From an uncultured Dehalococcoidia bacterium (GTDB lineage: Bacteria; Chloroflexota; Dehalococcoidia; Bin125), in NCBI GenBank assembly GCA_958295515.1, contig CATQGW010000001.1, positions 186,001 through 250,000 of the forward strand: 64,000 nt of DNA, written 5' to 3'. The stretch's first letter is position 1. Each line of letters begins with the position of its first letter. Below are positions 14,316 through 23,527 of this stretch, piece by piece. Below the pieces are notes generated by a model. The model saw nothing but the letters and a program-made list of their open reading frames with translations, was not told where the DNA came from and did no database searches. The translations under genes and the position numbers were made by a program.

Positions 14316-16832
14316 TTAAGTGGGGATGTTGCGCTCGATGGTCATTTCTATGCCGGTGCGGGTGATGATGCGGACGGCGATGCGGGGGTGGTTGCCGTGG
14401 GGGCGGGGGAAGGGGGCGGAGCGCAGGGATTGCATTGAGTTCCAGAGGTCGGGATCGACGCGCTTGCCGAGGGTGCGCTTGAGGCGGTTGATGCGCTTGT
14501 CGGCGCTGCTGTTGGGGAGGTGGATGCGGCGGGCGTAGAAGGATTTGCCGTCGTAGCCGGTGTCGAGCATCCAGCAGTTGATGTCGCGGGCCTGGCCGCG
14601 TTCGACGTTGCCGGTGGCGGGGTTGTAGGTGTCGTAGCCGAGCACTTCGACGGAGATGCGGCCGTTGGCTTCGTCGTGGAGGGCGAGTTCGGGCTGGCCG
14701 AGCATGACGAAGGCGTGGTCCTGGGGGGCGTCTTTGAGGCCGGGGATTTGGAAGTCGCGGTTGGCCTGTGCTTTGAGGATTTCGAGCGCGCCCTGGCGCT
14801 GCGCGCCGCTGTGGACGGAGGCGTCGAAGTTGAAGGCGATGACGATGAGTCGGCGCAGGCTCCGATCGCGCGCCTGCTCGGCGGCGCGGTTGATGAACTC
14901 TTTGCCGGCGGTCTGGTCGTCGGGCACGATGGCGAGGGCGGTGCGGGTTCGGGCGTTTTCGGCGTTGATGCTGACGCAGGTGTGGGTGACGAGGGCGTGC
15001 TCGCCCCAGTCTTTGACGTCCTCGATGGTGAGGCGGTGCTCGGCGGCGGCGACGCCGGAGACCTGGATGGCGTCGATGATGCGCTGGCGGGTGTCGAGCT
15101 GTTCGCCGCCGCCGGCGGCGAGGGCGTCGGGTGCGAGGTAGCGCCAGGGAGAGTGGGATTCGACGGTGAAGGGGGAGGCGAGGCGGACGACGCCGCGTTT
15201 GGCGATGGGGCGGTTGACGAGCAGGATGGGGTCGGCGGGTTGGTCGTAGGCGAGGATCCCGGCGGAGACGCGGGGGACGCGCTCGTAGACGAAGCCTTTG
15301 GCGGGGTCGCGGCTGCCCGCGCCCTGGGCGTTCGCGTCGGTGGGCAGGCCGGAGAGCTTGGCCTCTTCCGCCGCGCCCTCGGCGCTGTCTTGCAGGTGGT
15401 ACCAGTCGTAGGTGGCGCTGAGTATGCGTTCGCGCGCGATGGCCAGCGAGATTGCCGACGTATCCGTCGTGATCCAGCGGCGTCCCCATTGCTCGGCGAC
15501 GTAGGCGGTGGTGCCGCCGCCACAGGTGATGTCCATCACCAGATCGCCGGGATTCGAGGCCATCAAGATGCACCGTTCAATCGCACTTGTCGAAGTTTCG
15601 ACGATGTAGTGCCTGTCCGATGCATGCATCGGCGAGGCCCAGATATTGTTAATCCGTCGGCCAGCGATCTCGTTTTCGTATTGTTTCCAGCTCAAGTGAC
15701 CACCGGCCGATGCGATCATTCGGCCGGTCTCGGCGATCCTATCCATTCCTTCCTTACTGACCCTCCACTGGCTGTCCGGTGGCGGGAAGTACGATTCACC
15801 ACGCCAAACGTACTGCGACGAGCGCCCCGTAGAAGATTCGTGCTGAGAGATCAACGGCACAATACGGAACAGACTCGCCTCGGCAGGGAGAAGGGACACA
15901 TCTGCCCTCTCTTCCCGGGTCAAACGACGCACTGAGCCATCACGCAGTTCTACCATCGCGTATGAGCTCATCAGGTCTAATACTTCGTGTCGGCTCAGCT
16001 TTTCGTAGAGCTGGTGATAAGTCAGGGCATCTAGCGACGTTGCGTACCAAAGCAGGTAGTCGGCAACCTCGGGCAATTGCTCGGACGTTCGCCCACCGAT
16101 CTTCGTGAAGGCAATCTGTGCCACCCGATTCTCCGGACCGAACACCTCGTCCAGCACCAGCGCGACGCGATTGACGTTTTCTGAGCCGATTTGGACGAAG
16201 ATGCTGCCGGACTCGGCGAGGAGGGCGCGGGCGTAGGTGAAGTTACGGTAGAGGTTGTCGAGGTAGGAGTGGAGGCCGTTCTTGTAGGTGTCGCGGAAGG
16301 TTTGGACGACGGTGGGATCGGAGGGGAGGGCTTTTTCGTTGGCGGGGGTGTTGCGGTCGTCGGTGGCGACCTGGAGGTTGGATTTGAAGCCGATGCCGTA
16401 GGGCGGGTCCATGTAGATCATTTGGACTTTGCCTTCCATGCCCTCTTTGGCGAGCAGGGAGGCCATGACGCGGACGGAGTCGCCGCGGATGAGGCGGTTG
16501 GACCAGTTGCCCTCGTGCTGGTACCACTCGTAATCGGCGTCGGCGGGGAGGTTGTTGAAGTCGCCGAAGAGCGGGGCGGGGTCGAGCGAGCGGAGTTGTT
16601 CGACGAAGGCGGAGGGGTGGATTTTTTCGGTGATGTAGAGGGGTGTGGCTTCGGCGGCGATTTCGTCGAGGTTTTGGCCGCGGTCCCAGCTGAGCACGGG
16701 TCCGCTGCGGCGGCGGATGGGTGGTTCGTAGCGGAGGGGGCGCTTGTCGTCGTCGTCCATGAAGGGTTCGGTCTGGTCGGTGGGGAGGTTGGAGCGTTTG
16801 TCGCCGTGGCGGTAGTTTTCGATGTCAGGCAT
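14316..16832 (-). CDS. Type III-like DNA methyltransferase (Mod)
   Basis: An 838-residue beta-class amino-methyltransferase: the catalytic DPPY (residues 142-145, in MIYMDPPYGIGF) precedes the SAM-binding DITCGGGTT (about 430-440), the order found in Type III Mod proteins. The stretch between them (about residues 213-425) should hold the target-recognition domain. Its DNA (about 15560-16195) has clearly more A/T and different codons than the flanks, which suggests a swapped recognition domain. Residues 470-838 form a long C-terminal region probably used for contact with Res. The ATG overlaps the end of res by 8 bp, so both are one operon. Adenine methylation is likely but not proven. Confidence 0.88.
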   Translation of the reverse strand: MPDIENYRHGDKRSNLPTDQTEPFMDDDDKRPLRYEPPIRRRSGPVLSWDRGQNLDEIAAEATPLYITEKIHPSAFVEQLRSLDPAPLFGDFNNLPADADYEWYQHEGNWSNRLIRGDSVRVMASLLAKEGMEGKVQMIYMDPPYGIGFKSNLQVATDDRNTPANEKALPSDPTVVQTFRDTYKNGLHSYLDNLYRNFTYARALLAESGSIFVQIGSENVNRVALVLDEVFGPENRVAQIAFTKIGGRTSEQLPEVADYLLWYATSLDALTYHQLYEKLSRHEVLDLMSSYAMVELRDGSVRRLTREERADVSLLPAEASLFRIVPLISQHESSTGRSSQYVWRGESYFPPPDSQWRVSKEGMDRIAETGRMIASAGGHLSWKQYENEIAGRRINNIWASPMHASDRHYIVETSTSAIERCILMASNPGDLVMDITCGGGTTAYVAEQWGRRWITTDTSAISLAIARERILSATYDWYHLQDSAEGAAEEAKLSGLPTDANAQGAGSRDPAKGFVYERVPRVSAGILAYDQPADPILLVNRPIAKRGVVRLASPFTVESHSPWRYLAPDALAAGGGEQLDTRQRIIDAIQVSGVAAAEHRLTIEDVKDWGEHALVTHTCVSINAENARTRTALAIVPDDQTAGKEFINRAAEQARDRSLRRLIVIAFNFDASVHSGAQRQGALEILKAQANRDFQIPGLKDAPQDHAFVMLGQPELALHDEANGRISVEVLGYDTYNPATGNVERGQARDINCWMLDTGYDGKSFYARRIHLPNSSADKRINRLKRTLGKRVDPDLWNSMQSLRSAPFPRPHGNHPRIAVRIITRTGIEMTIERNIPT

Positions 16833-19731
16833 GGTCGGCCTCGGCGATGGCGGCGGAGATGGCGGTGGGGATGTCGACGCCGTCGGTGATGTAGACGTAG
16901 CGCCAGCGTCCGATGGGGTCGAGGCCGGAATCGGTGGAGCCTTCGACGGCGGGGATCCACTGTTGCTCGACGGCGATGCGCTTGGCGTTGGCGGAGGCGT
17001 CGTCGTAGAGCTCGCCCTTGCACTCGATGATCAGGTGGAGGGGTGGCCGGCCTGCTTTGACGGCGGCGCGGGCGATGAAGTCGGGCTCGTAGTTGGCCCA
17101 GATGTCGCGCTCGCGGTCGCGCCAGGGGATTTGCCAGCCGAGGCGGAAGTTGCGCGCCCAGGCTTCGATTTGGGGGTGGAGGTCGAGTTCCTGGGCGGCG
17201 ACGTATTCGAGGCTGGAGTGGCAGGGCGCGCGGTTGAGTTCGGATTTGGTGGTGGTCCAGACCGGTGTTTTGGTGGTTTTGAAGGGTGCGATGTCGGTGG
17301 AGCGGAGGCGCGGCTGCATGGGGTCGCGTTGGTCGGCGTAGACGGGCAGGATGCGGGGCTCGGCGGGATCGGAGAGGACGACGGCGTTGGCGATGGCGGT
17401 TGGCGCGTCCTCGTTGTGGGGGGCTTCGTTGAGCCAGGCGAGTTGGTCTTCGGGCCAGTTGACGAGGGGGTGGCGCAGCCATTGGTCGGCGGCTTCGACC
17501 ATGGAGGCGAAGAGGGAGCTGCGGTGTTTTTCGCCGGCTTCGAAGCGTCGCACGGCTTCGGCGGCGGTTTGCCAGAGGATCGCCTGGCGGCTGGGCGGTT
17601 CGGCGATGTACCGCTCGGCGGCGCCGACGTTGCCGGCGGCGAGGGTCTGGGTGGGGGTGGCGGGGGCGTGCGGGTCGTAGGGGGCGACCTTGCCCGGGTC
17701 GAGCACGACGCCGGGCTGGGGGGTGGACCAGTTGTAGCCGGCGAGGTTGGGGAAGGTGATGCGCAGGTGCTCGCGGCCCTCGACGGGCTGGACGATGTAG
17801 GGGTCTTTGGGCGGCGGGGGTGTGGGCGGCATGTCGACGCCGCGCATGAATTCGTAGGGGACGCCGAAGACGTTGGCGTATTCGGGGCGCGGCTTGCGGG
17901 TTTGGGGGTCGGGCTCGAAGGAGGTACGGCGGAGGGCGCGGCCGGTGACCTGCTCGCAGAGCAGTTGGGAGGTGAAGGCGCGGAAGCCGAAGATGTGGGT
18001 GACGGTTTTGGCGTCCCAGCCTTCGGTGAGCATGCCGACGGAGATGACGCAGCGGATGTGTTGGCCGGGCTGTCCGTTGCGCCCGACGGAGTTGAAGATG
18101 TCGCGGATGGCCTGGACTTGCTGCTTTTTGGTTGCGCCGGCGGGGGCGTGCAGTTCGGCCTGCTCGGAGGCGATGCGGCCGAGGGCGGAGACGGTGTTGT
18201 CGTCGGAGTCGCCGAGTTGGGAGTGGACGAGCAGGGTGGGCGGGCGCTCGACGTAGTCGGAGCGGTCGCTGCGGACATTGGAGAATTCTTCGAGCCGGCC
18301 GGGGTGGAGGCGGCCCTGGTCGTCGCGGTAGCCGGCGATCCAGCGGAAGAGGGAGGTGGCGTTGGCGATGTTGTTGGCGACGGCGATCATGACGGGGATG
18401 ACGCCGTGTTTGCCGTATTCGGGCGCGACGGAGCGTTGGTAGTGCTCGTGCATGCGGTCGAGCAGGCCGCGCACGGGCTCCTGGATGCTCGCGCCGTCCA
18501 GCGCTTTGGGCTTGGTTTTGTCGTAGATGTTGCGGTAGACGGGGTCGTCGTTGCTGGTGTCGTCGTCGACGGGCAGGCGGGGGATTTTGGTGAGGCCGGC
18601 TTCGATGGCGTCGGAGAGTGGGTAGTCGCTGACGGTCCAGGGGAAGTGCTCGGAGCGGAGTTCGGCGGGGCGGCGCAGGTACATGGGTGTGGCGGAGAGG
18701 TCGAAGACCTGGGCGAGGCGCGCCTCGGCGTGCAGGGCCTTGAGCGCGGAGAACCAGAGAGCGGCGCGGCCCTCTTCGTCTTTGATTTCTTTGGCGGCCT
18801 TGCCGACGCTGCTTGCTTCCATGCGGTAGCAGTGGTGGGCTTCGTCGTTGATCACGACGATTGGAGCGTTGGCGGGGTGGCTGGGCAGCAGGCGGCGGAG
18901 CATTTCGGTGTCGGATTCTTCCCAGCGGGGGTCGTCGGTCTTGCGCAGGAGTCGTTTGACTGCGGCGGGGGCGGCGTCGCCCTGTCCGTTGACGTAGAGC
19001 TTGTTGCGTCGCTGGAAGGCCTGGAAGTTGAGGATGGTGACGCGCAGGCGATTGAGTTCGGGGCGGAGGTCGATGGGGGTGAGCTGGGGCAGCAGGTAAT
19101 CGTGGTGATCGGAGCGCAGCTCGGCGAGGCGGTCTTTGACGGTGAGGTTGGGGGCGATGATCAGGAAGTCGCGGGGCATGCGGCGGTTGACGGCGTGCCA
19201 GATCATGAGCATGGCCATGACGACGGTCTTGCCGGAGCCGGTGGCCATCTTGAAGGCGAGGCGGGGGATGGCGTCGTTCCAGCGGAGGTTGATGCCATCC
19301 AGCCGGCCATCGATGCCGCTCCACTTGTTGTTCGGGTTGGCTGTCTCTCCGGCCTCCGCCAGCCAGATCGCGGTTTCGACGGCTTCGCGCTGGCAGAAGA
19401 AGGGGCGGAGGTCGGGCTGGTCGGTGTTCCACCATTCGAGCAGGCGGCGGGTGCGGTCGTTGGCGCCGGGATAGCCCTCGGTGCGCCAGGCTTTGACGTA
19501 GTCGCGCAGCTCGTTGATCGTGCGAAACGGTTCACCGGAGCTGTCGTCGAGTTGGGGCTGCACGACGGTTTTGCGGGAGCGGGGGGCGAGGATTCGCCCG
19601 GATGACAGCCGCCGCCCCTCGCCGAGGGTGTCTGTGGCCTGGTTGGTCTGGGAGTCGAGCACCCAATAGTGGGTGGGGGGATCCCACGGTGTGTTGAGGA
19701 TCGGCTCGGTGAGGGGCGTCGGTTGGCTCAC
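16825..19731 (-). CDS. Type III-like restriction helicase-endonuclease (Res)
   Basis: A 968-residue superfamily 2 helicase with a C-terminal nuclease domain. Motif I is ATGSGKT (residues 163-169), followed by motif II DEAH (VVINDEAHH), motif III SATP, and SVGMLTEGWDAKTVTHIF with QVTGRALRR (motifs V and VI). Near the C-terminus, YEPDFIAR...HLIIECKG is a PD-(D/E)XK nuclease signature of the Type III Res kind. The GTG at 19731 was chosen: it has CAGGA 9 nt upstream and begins just before conserved sequence; the frame stays open far upstream as a shadow of secA. Res precedes mod here, the reverse of the classic mod-res order. Confidence 0.87.
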   Translation of the reverse strand: MSQPTPLTEPILNTPWDPPTHYWVLDSQTNQATDTLGEGRRLSSGRILAPRSRKTVVQPQLDDSSGEPFRTINELRDYVKAWRTEGYPGANDRTRRLLEWWNTDQPDLRPFFCQREAVETAIWLAEAGETANPNNKWSGIDGRLDGINLRWNDAIPRLAFKMATGSGKTVVMAMLMIWHAVNRRMPRDFLIIAPNLTVKDRLAELRSDHHDYLLPQLTPIDLRPELNRLRVTILNFQAFQRRNKLYVNGQGDAAPAAVKRLLRKTDDPRWEESDTEMLRRLLPSHPANAPIVVINDEAHHCYRMEASSVGKAAKEIKDEEGRAALWFSALKALHAEARLAQVFDLSATPMYLRRPAELRSEHFPWTVSDYPLSDAIEAGLTKIPRLPVDDDTSNDDPVYRNIYDKTKPKALDGASIQEPVRGLLDRMHEHYQRSVAPEYGKHGVIPVMIAVANNIANATSLFRWIAGYRDDQGRLHPGRLEEFSNVRSDRSDYVERPPTLLVHSQLGDSDDNTVSALGRIASEQAELHAPAGATKKQQVQAIRDIFNSVGRNGQPGQHIRCVISVGMLTEGWDAKTVTHIFGFRAFTSQLLCEQVTGRALRRTSFEPDPQTRKPRPEYANVFGVPYEFMRGVDMPPTPPPPKDPYIVQPVEGREHLRITFPNLAGYNWSTPQPGVVLDPGKVAPYDPHAPATPTQTLAAGNVGAAERYIAEPPSRQAILWQTAAEAVRRFEAGEKHRSSLFASMVEAADQWLRHPLVNWPEDQLAWLNEAPHNEDAPTAIANAVVLSDPAEPRILPVYADQRDPMQPRLRSTDIAPFKTTKTPVWTTTKSELNRAPCHSSLEYVAAQELDLHPQIEAWARNFRLGWQIPWRDRERDIWANYEPDFIARAAVKAGRPPLHLIIECKGELYDDASANAKRIAVEQQWIPAVEGSTDSGLDPIGRWRYVYITDGVDIPTAISAAIAEADHA

Positions 19732-19881
19732 GCCGATTCCTGCCGCTTCGCTGCGCGTTCGCGGCAGGATAGCCGCCGCCCATTTCGGGCGTAGGCGCGC
19801 GCGGGGGCGGGCGGGGGGATATGCTGGGGGCGGACTGTGCGCCTGCGGGGGTGGGCGTTTGGACTTTGGGAGATGGCTTCG

Positions 19882-22611
19882 ATGGCGTTGTTGAGCCGGG
19901 TGCGAGGGATGTTTGGGGATTCGCATTCGCGCGAGATTAAGCGGCTGGGGCCGGCGGTGGAGGCGGTGAATGGGTGGGAGGGGCGGACGCAGCGGCTGGA
20001 TGATGCGGGGCTGCGGCGGCGGACGGCGGAGTTCATCCGGCGGCTGGAGGATGGGGCGTCGCTGGATGACATTCTGCCGGAGGCGTTTGCGGTGGTGCGG
20101 GAGGCGGCGTGGCGGCAGGTGGAGATGCGTCACTACGATGTGCAGCTGCTGGGGGGGATGGTGCTGCACCAGGGCAAGGTGGCGGAGATGCGGACGGGGG
20201 AGGGGAAGACGTTGGTGGCGACGTTGGCGCTCTATCTGAATGCGTTGGAGGGGGATGGGGCGCATCTGGTGACGGTGAACGATTATCTGGCGAAGCGGGA
20301 TGCGCAGTGGATGGGGCCGATCTATCACGCGCTGGGTCTGTCGGTGGGGGTGTTGCAGCACCGCGCGGCGTTCCTTTTCGACCCGACGATGGAGCATGGG
20401 CCGGAGGAGGATGAGGAGGGTGAGGAGCTGGATGCGGAGGAGCGGCAGCGTCGGCGGGAGTTGGGGGATTTGCGGATGCTGCGTCCCTGCACGCGGCGCG
20501 AGGCGTATCGCGCGGATATCACCTACGGGACGAACAATGAGTTCGGCTTCGACTATCTGCGGGACAACATGGTGCTGGATGAGGGCGAGAAGGTGCAGCG
20601 TCCGCTGGCGTACGCGATTGTGGATGAGGTGGACAACATTCTGATCGACGAGGCGCGGACGCCGTTGATCATCAGCGGGCAGGCGGAGGAGTCGCTGGAT
20701 ACGTATCGGGTGTTCGCGAATCTGGTGCGCAGCCTGCAGGCGGGGGAGCATTTCACGCCGGATTTGAAGTCGCGCACGGTGGCGCTGACGGAGCCGGGGA
20801 TCGGCAAGGTTGAGGAGCTGCTGAGCATCGACAATTTGTTCGAGGGGGAGAATGCGCGGCTGACGCGCTTTCTGGACGCGGCGCTGAAGGCGGAGTTCAT
20901 CTACGAGCGGGACCGGGACTATGTGGTGCGGCAGGGCAAGGTGGTGATTGTCGACGAGTTCACGGGGCGGATGATGGAGGGGCGGCGCTATTCGGAGGGT
21001 CTGCATCAGGCGATTGAGGCGAAGGAGGGGGTGAGCGTGGAGCGGGAGTCGGTGACGCTGGCGACGATCACTTACCAGAATTATTTCCGGATGTACGACA
21101 AGCTGGGAGGGATGACGGGGACGGCGGAGACGGAGGCGGAGGAGCTGGACAAGATTTACTCGCTGGAGGTGGTGGTGGCGCCGACGCACCGGGAGATGGT
21201 GCGGGATGATCAGGCGGACTTTGTGTATCGCACGGAGCAGGCGAAGTTCGATGCGGTGATCGAGGAGATTGCGGGTCTGCAGGAGGCGGGGCGTCCGGTG
21301 CTGGTGGGCACGGCGTCGGTGGAGACTTCGGAGCGGCTCTCGACGATGCTGCGGCGGCGGGGGGTGGGTCATGAGGTGCTGAATGCGAAGCAGCACGAGC
21401 GGGAGGCGCAGATCATCTCGCGGGCGGGGGAGCCGGGGGCGGTGACGATTGCGACGAACATGGCGGGGCGGGGGACGGACATCAAGCTCAGCGCGGGGGT
21501 GCCGGAGGCGGGGGGTCTGGCGGTGATTGGGACGGAGCGGCATGAGTCGCGGCGGATCGACAACCAGCTGCGCGGTCGCTCGGGGCGGCAGGGGGATCCG
21601 GGATCGTCGCGCTTCTACGTGTCGTTCGAGGACGGGATGATGAAGCGCTTTTCGCCGGATTGGCTGCCGGGGATGCTGGAGAAGGCGGGGATGGAGGACG
21701 GCACGCCGCTGGAGTCGGGGATGGTGGGGAAGGCGCTGGAGCAGGCGCAGCTGAAGGTGGAGGCGTATCACTTCGACATTCGCAAGCATCTGGTGGACTA
21801 CGACGATGTGATCAACCGTCAGCGCGACGTGATCTACCGCGAGCGGGACAAGGTGCTGAACGCGGGGGAGGATTTGCGCGAGATCGTCGGCGACATGCTG
21901 GAGCAGGCGCTGGATGATCTGGGCGGTTCGTTCGGGGATGTGCTGTGGGATCGGAGCGTGGCGGACGAGTTCTGGCAGGAGGCGGCGCAGCTGATGCCGC
22001 TGGAAGGTCTGGATCTTGAGGAGCTGGACGGGGCGGAGCTGGATGAGTGCGTGGAGGCGCTGGGCGAGGTGGGGGCGCGGCGGTTGGACGAGCTGGGCGA
22101 GCGGCTGGGTTCGGAGTCGTGGCGGCTGGCGCTGCGCTCGCTGGTGCTCTCGGCGATGGATCGGCTCTGGATTCGGCATCTGACGGAGATCGACTCGCTG
22201 CGCCAGGGGGTTGGGCTGCAGGCGTATGGGCAGCAGGATCCGCTGGTGACGTACAAGCGCGAGGCGTTCGACATGTTCGATCAGCTGATCGCGGCGGTGC
22301 GGCGCGATGTGGTGGCGGCGGCGATGCACGCGCAGGTGGCGCCGGTGGAGCAGTCGGCGCCGGCGCGGGCGAATGGCGGCGCGGCGGTGCGGCGCATCGG
22401 CCGCGTGGGCGGCGTTCGCGCCCCGAGCGCCGCGCCCGGGCGCAGCGCGGCGGATGCCGTGGGAGCGCGCAACGTGCGCGAGTCCGGCGGGCAGTCGGTG
22501 GCGCAGGGCGCGGCGACGGCGACGGTGAGTCGGGCGAAAGTTGGACGCAATCAGCCCTGTCCCTGCGGCAGCGGCAAGAAATACAAGCGATGCCACGGAC
22601 AAGCGGCATAG
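19882..22611 (+). CDS. secA: Preprotein translocase ATPase SecA
   Basis: The motor that pushes unfolded preproteins through SecYEG, about 909 residues. Walker A is [15 protein letters not shown]; Walker B/DEAD is [28 protein letters not shown] and [15 protein letters not shown] are helicase motifs. The C-terminal zinc/SecB-lipid binding motif [14 protein letters not shown] is complete. Two ATGs compete: 19873 and 19882; GGGAG at 19868-19872 abuts the first and gives 9-nt spacing to the second, which was chosen. An acidic insertion ([17 protein letters not shown]) lies near residue 180. It overlaps the next gene by 22 bp. Confidence 0.97.
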   Translation: MALLSRVRGMFGDSHSREIKRLGPAVEAVNGWEGRTQRLDDAGLRRRTAEFIRRLEDGASLDDILPEAFAVVREAAWRQVEMRHYDVQLLGGMVLHQGKVAEMRTGEGKTLVATLALYLNALEGDGAHLVTVNDYLAKRDAQWMGPIYHALGLSVGVLQHRAAFLFDPTMEHGPEEDEEGEELDAEERQRRRELGDLRMLRPCTRREAYRADITYGTNNEFGFDYLRDNMVLDEGEKVQRPLAYAIVDEVDNILIDEARTPLIISGQAEESLDTYRVFANLVRSLQAGEHFTPDLKSRTVALTEPGIGKVEELLSIDNLFEGENARLTRFLDAALKAEFIYERDRDYVVRQGKVVIVDEFTGRMMEGRRYSEGLHQAIEAKEGVSVERESVTLATITYQNYFRMYDKLGGMTGTAETEAEELDKIYSLEVVVAPTHREMVRDDQADFVYRTEQAKFDAVIEEIAGLQEAGRPVLVGTASVETSERLSTMLRRRGVGHEVLNAKQHEREAQIISRAGEPGAVTIATNMAGRGTDIKLSAGVPEAGGLAVIGTERHESRRIDNQLRGRSGRQGDPGSSRFYVSFEDGMMKRFSPDWLPGMLEKAGMEDGTPLESGMVGKALEQAQLKVEAYHFDIRKHLVDYDDVINRQRDVIYRERDKVLNAGEDLREIVGDMLEQALDDLGGSFGDVLWDRSVADEFWQEAAQLMPLEGLDLEELDGAELDECVEALGEVGARRLDELGERLGSESWRLALRSLVLSAMDRLWIRHLTEIDSLRQGVGLQAYGQQDPLVTYKREAFDMFDQLIAAVRRDVVAAAMHAQVAPVEQSAPARANGGAAVRRIGRVGGVRAPSAAPGRSAADAVGARNVRESGGQSVAQGAATATVSRAKVGRNQPCPCGSGKKYKRCHGQAA

Positions 22612-23444
22612 GGCTGCCGAATCTCGAGGATGACGCGGAGCTGCGGGGCGCGGGCTTCGCGGAGGAGGATGAGCATGCGCTGCATCCCTCGACGCTGGAC
22701 GCGGACGCGTATCTGATCGGGTTCGAGCTGGCGCTGCGGGCGGGGCAGCCGTGGTTCGAGGCGCTGCTGGACGCGGTGCGGCGCTGGGATGTGCCGCGGG
22801 AGGTGGTGGAGGGGCGGGAGTATGTCTATCTGATCGAGCGGGAGGCGTTCGACTGGCTGCTGCTCTGCGAACGGCTCTGCGACGCGATGCCGGCGGGGTT
22901 GCTGCCGAGCGAGGAGGTGGAGGCGCTGCTGGCGGAGGAGACGCCGCCGCGGGCGCTGAGCGAGGATGAGTTTCAGGAGCGGATTGGTCCGGCGAAGTAT
23001 TGGGCGCATCTGAACTTTCTCTACGGGGTGCGGGTGGAGCAGGCGCTGCAGCTGGCGGTGGAGCGTGCGCTGCAGAAGGAGAGCGGGGGAGTGACGTTTG
23101 CGCACGCGCGTCGGGACCCGGATCGGGATCCGCACACGCGCATCTACGGGGCGAGCCAGGAGCAGTTGCTGGGCCAATTCCGCCTGGAGGCGGAGCGCGA
23201 GCCGACCGAGCGGATTGGGCAGCAGGAATGGCAGGCGTTCACCTACTGGCTGTTCCGTCGGCGGGTGGAGCGCCAGGATCCGGCGCGGGTGGCGAGCGAC
23301 ACGCGGCGCGGGCTGGACATGCTGCTGGAACTGGAACTTGCCGCGCGGCGGCGGCGCAAGTCGCGCGCCGAGCGGGACGGAGAGAGCGCCGACCAGCGCG
23401 CGTCGGCTGATGTGATTGACTCCGTCGTCGTAGCCGTAGGCTAG
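22590..23444 (+). CDS. Unrecognised protein overlapping secA
   Basis: A 284-residue, acidic, Glu/Ala/Leu/Arg-rich soluble protein that I do not recognise. The ATG lies within the last codons of secA in another frame, a sign of translational coupling. There is no signal peptide, membrane segment or metal-binding cysteine cluster. Recurrent features are aromatic/charged helices ([23 protein letters not shown], shortened here to its first part by eye; [35 protein letters not shown]) and a basic region near the end ([11 protein letters not shown]). Codon use matches its neighbours, so the frame is real. Its place between secA and valS may reflect chance or a role in translation/secretion; the function is unknown. 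Confidence 0.7.
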   Translation: MPRTSGIGLPNLEDDAELRGAGFAEEDEHALHPSTLDADAYLIGFELALRAGQPWFEALLDAVRRWDVPREVVEGREYVYLIEREAFDWLLLCERLCDAMPAGLLPSEEVEALLAEETPPRALSEDEFQERIGPAKYWAHLNFLYGVRVEQALQLAVERALQKESGGVTFAHARRDPDRDPHTRIYGASQEQLLGQFRLEAEREPTERIGQQEWQAFTYWLFRRRVERQDPARVASDTRRGLDMLLELELAARRRRKSRAERDGESADQRASADVIDSVVVAVG

Positions 23445-23527
23445 GTTCGGCGGGCGCGGTTCTCCGCGCCGGCCGGACCCGAATTTCCCGCTTCCGAACG
23501 TTCCGCTGATCGAATCTGGAGTAGACC

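Noticed and set aside
19732..22602. Upstream extension of the res frame across secA
   Set aside because: The first 957 codons are antisense to secA and have no similarity; a GTG with SD at 19731 gives a normal Res length.
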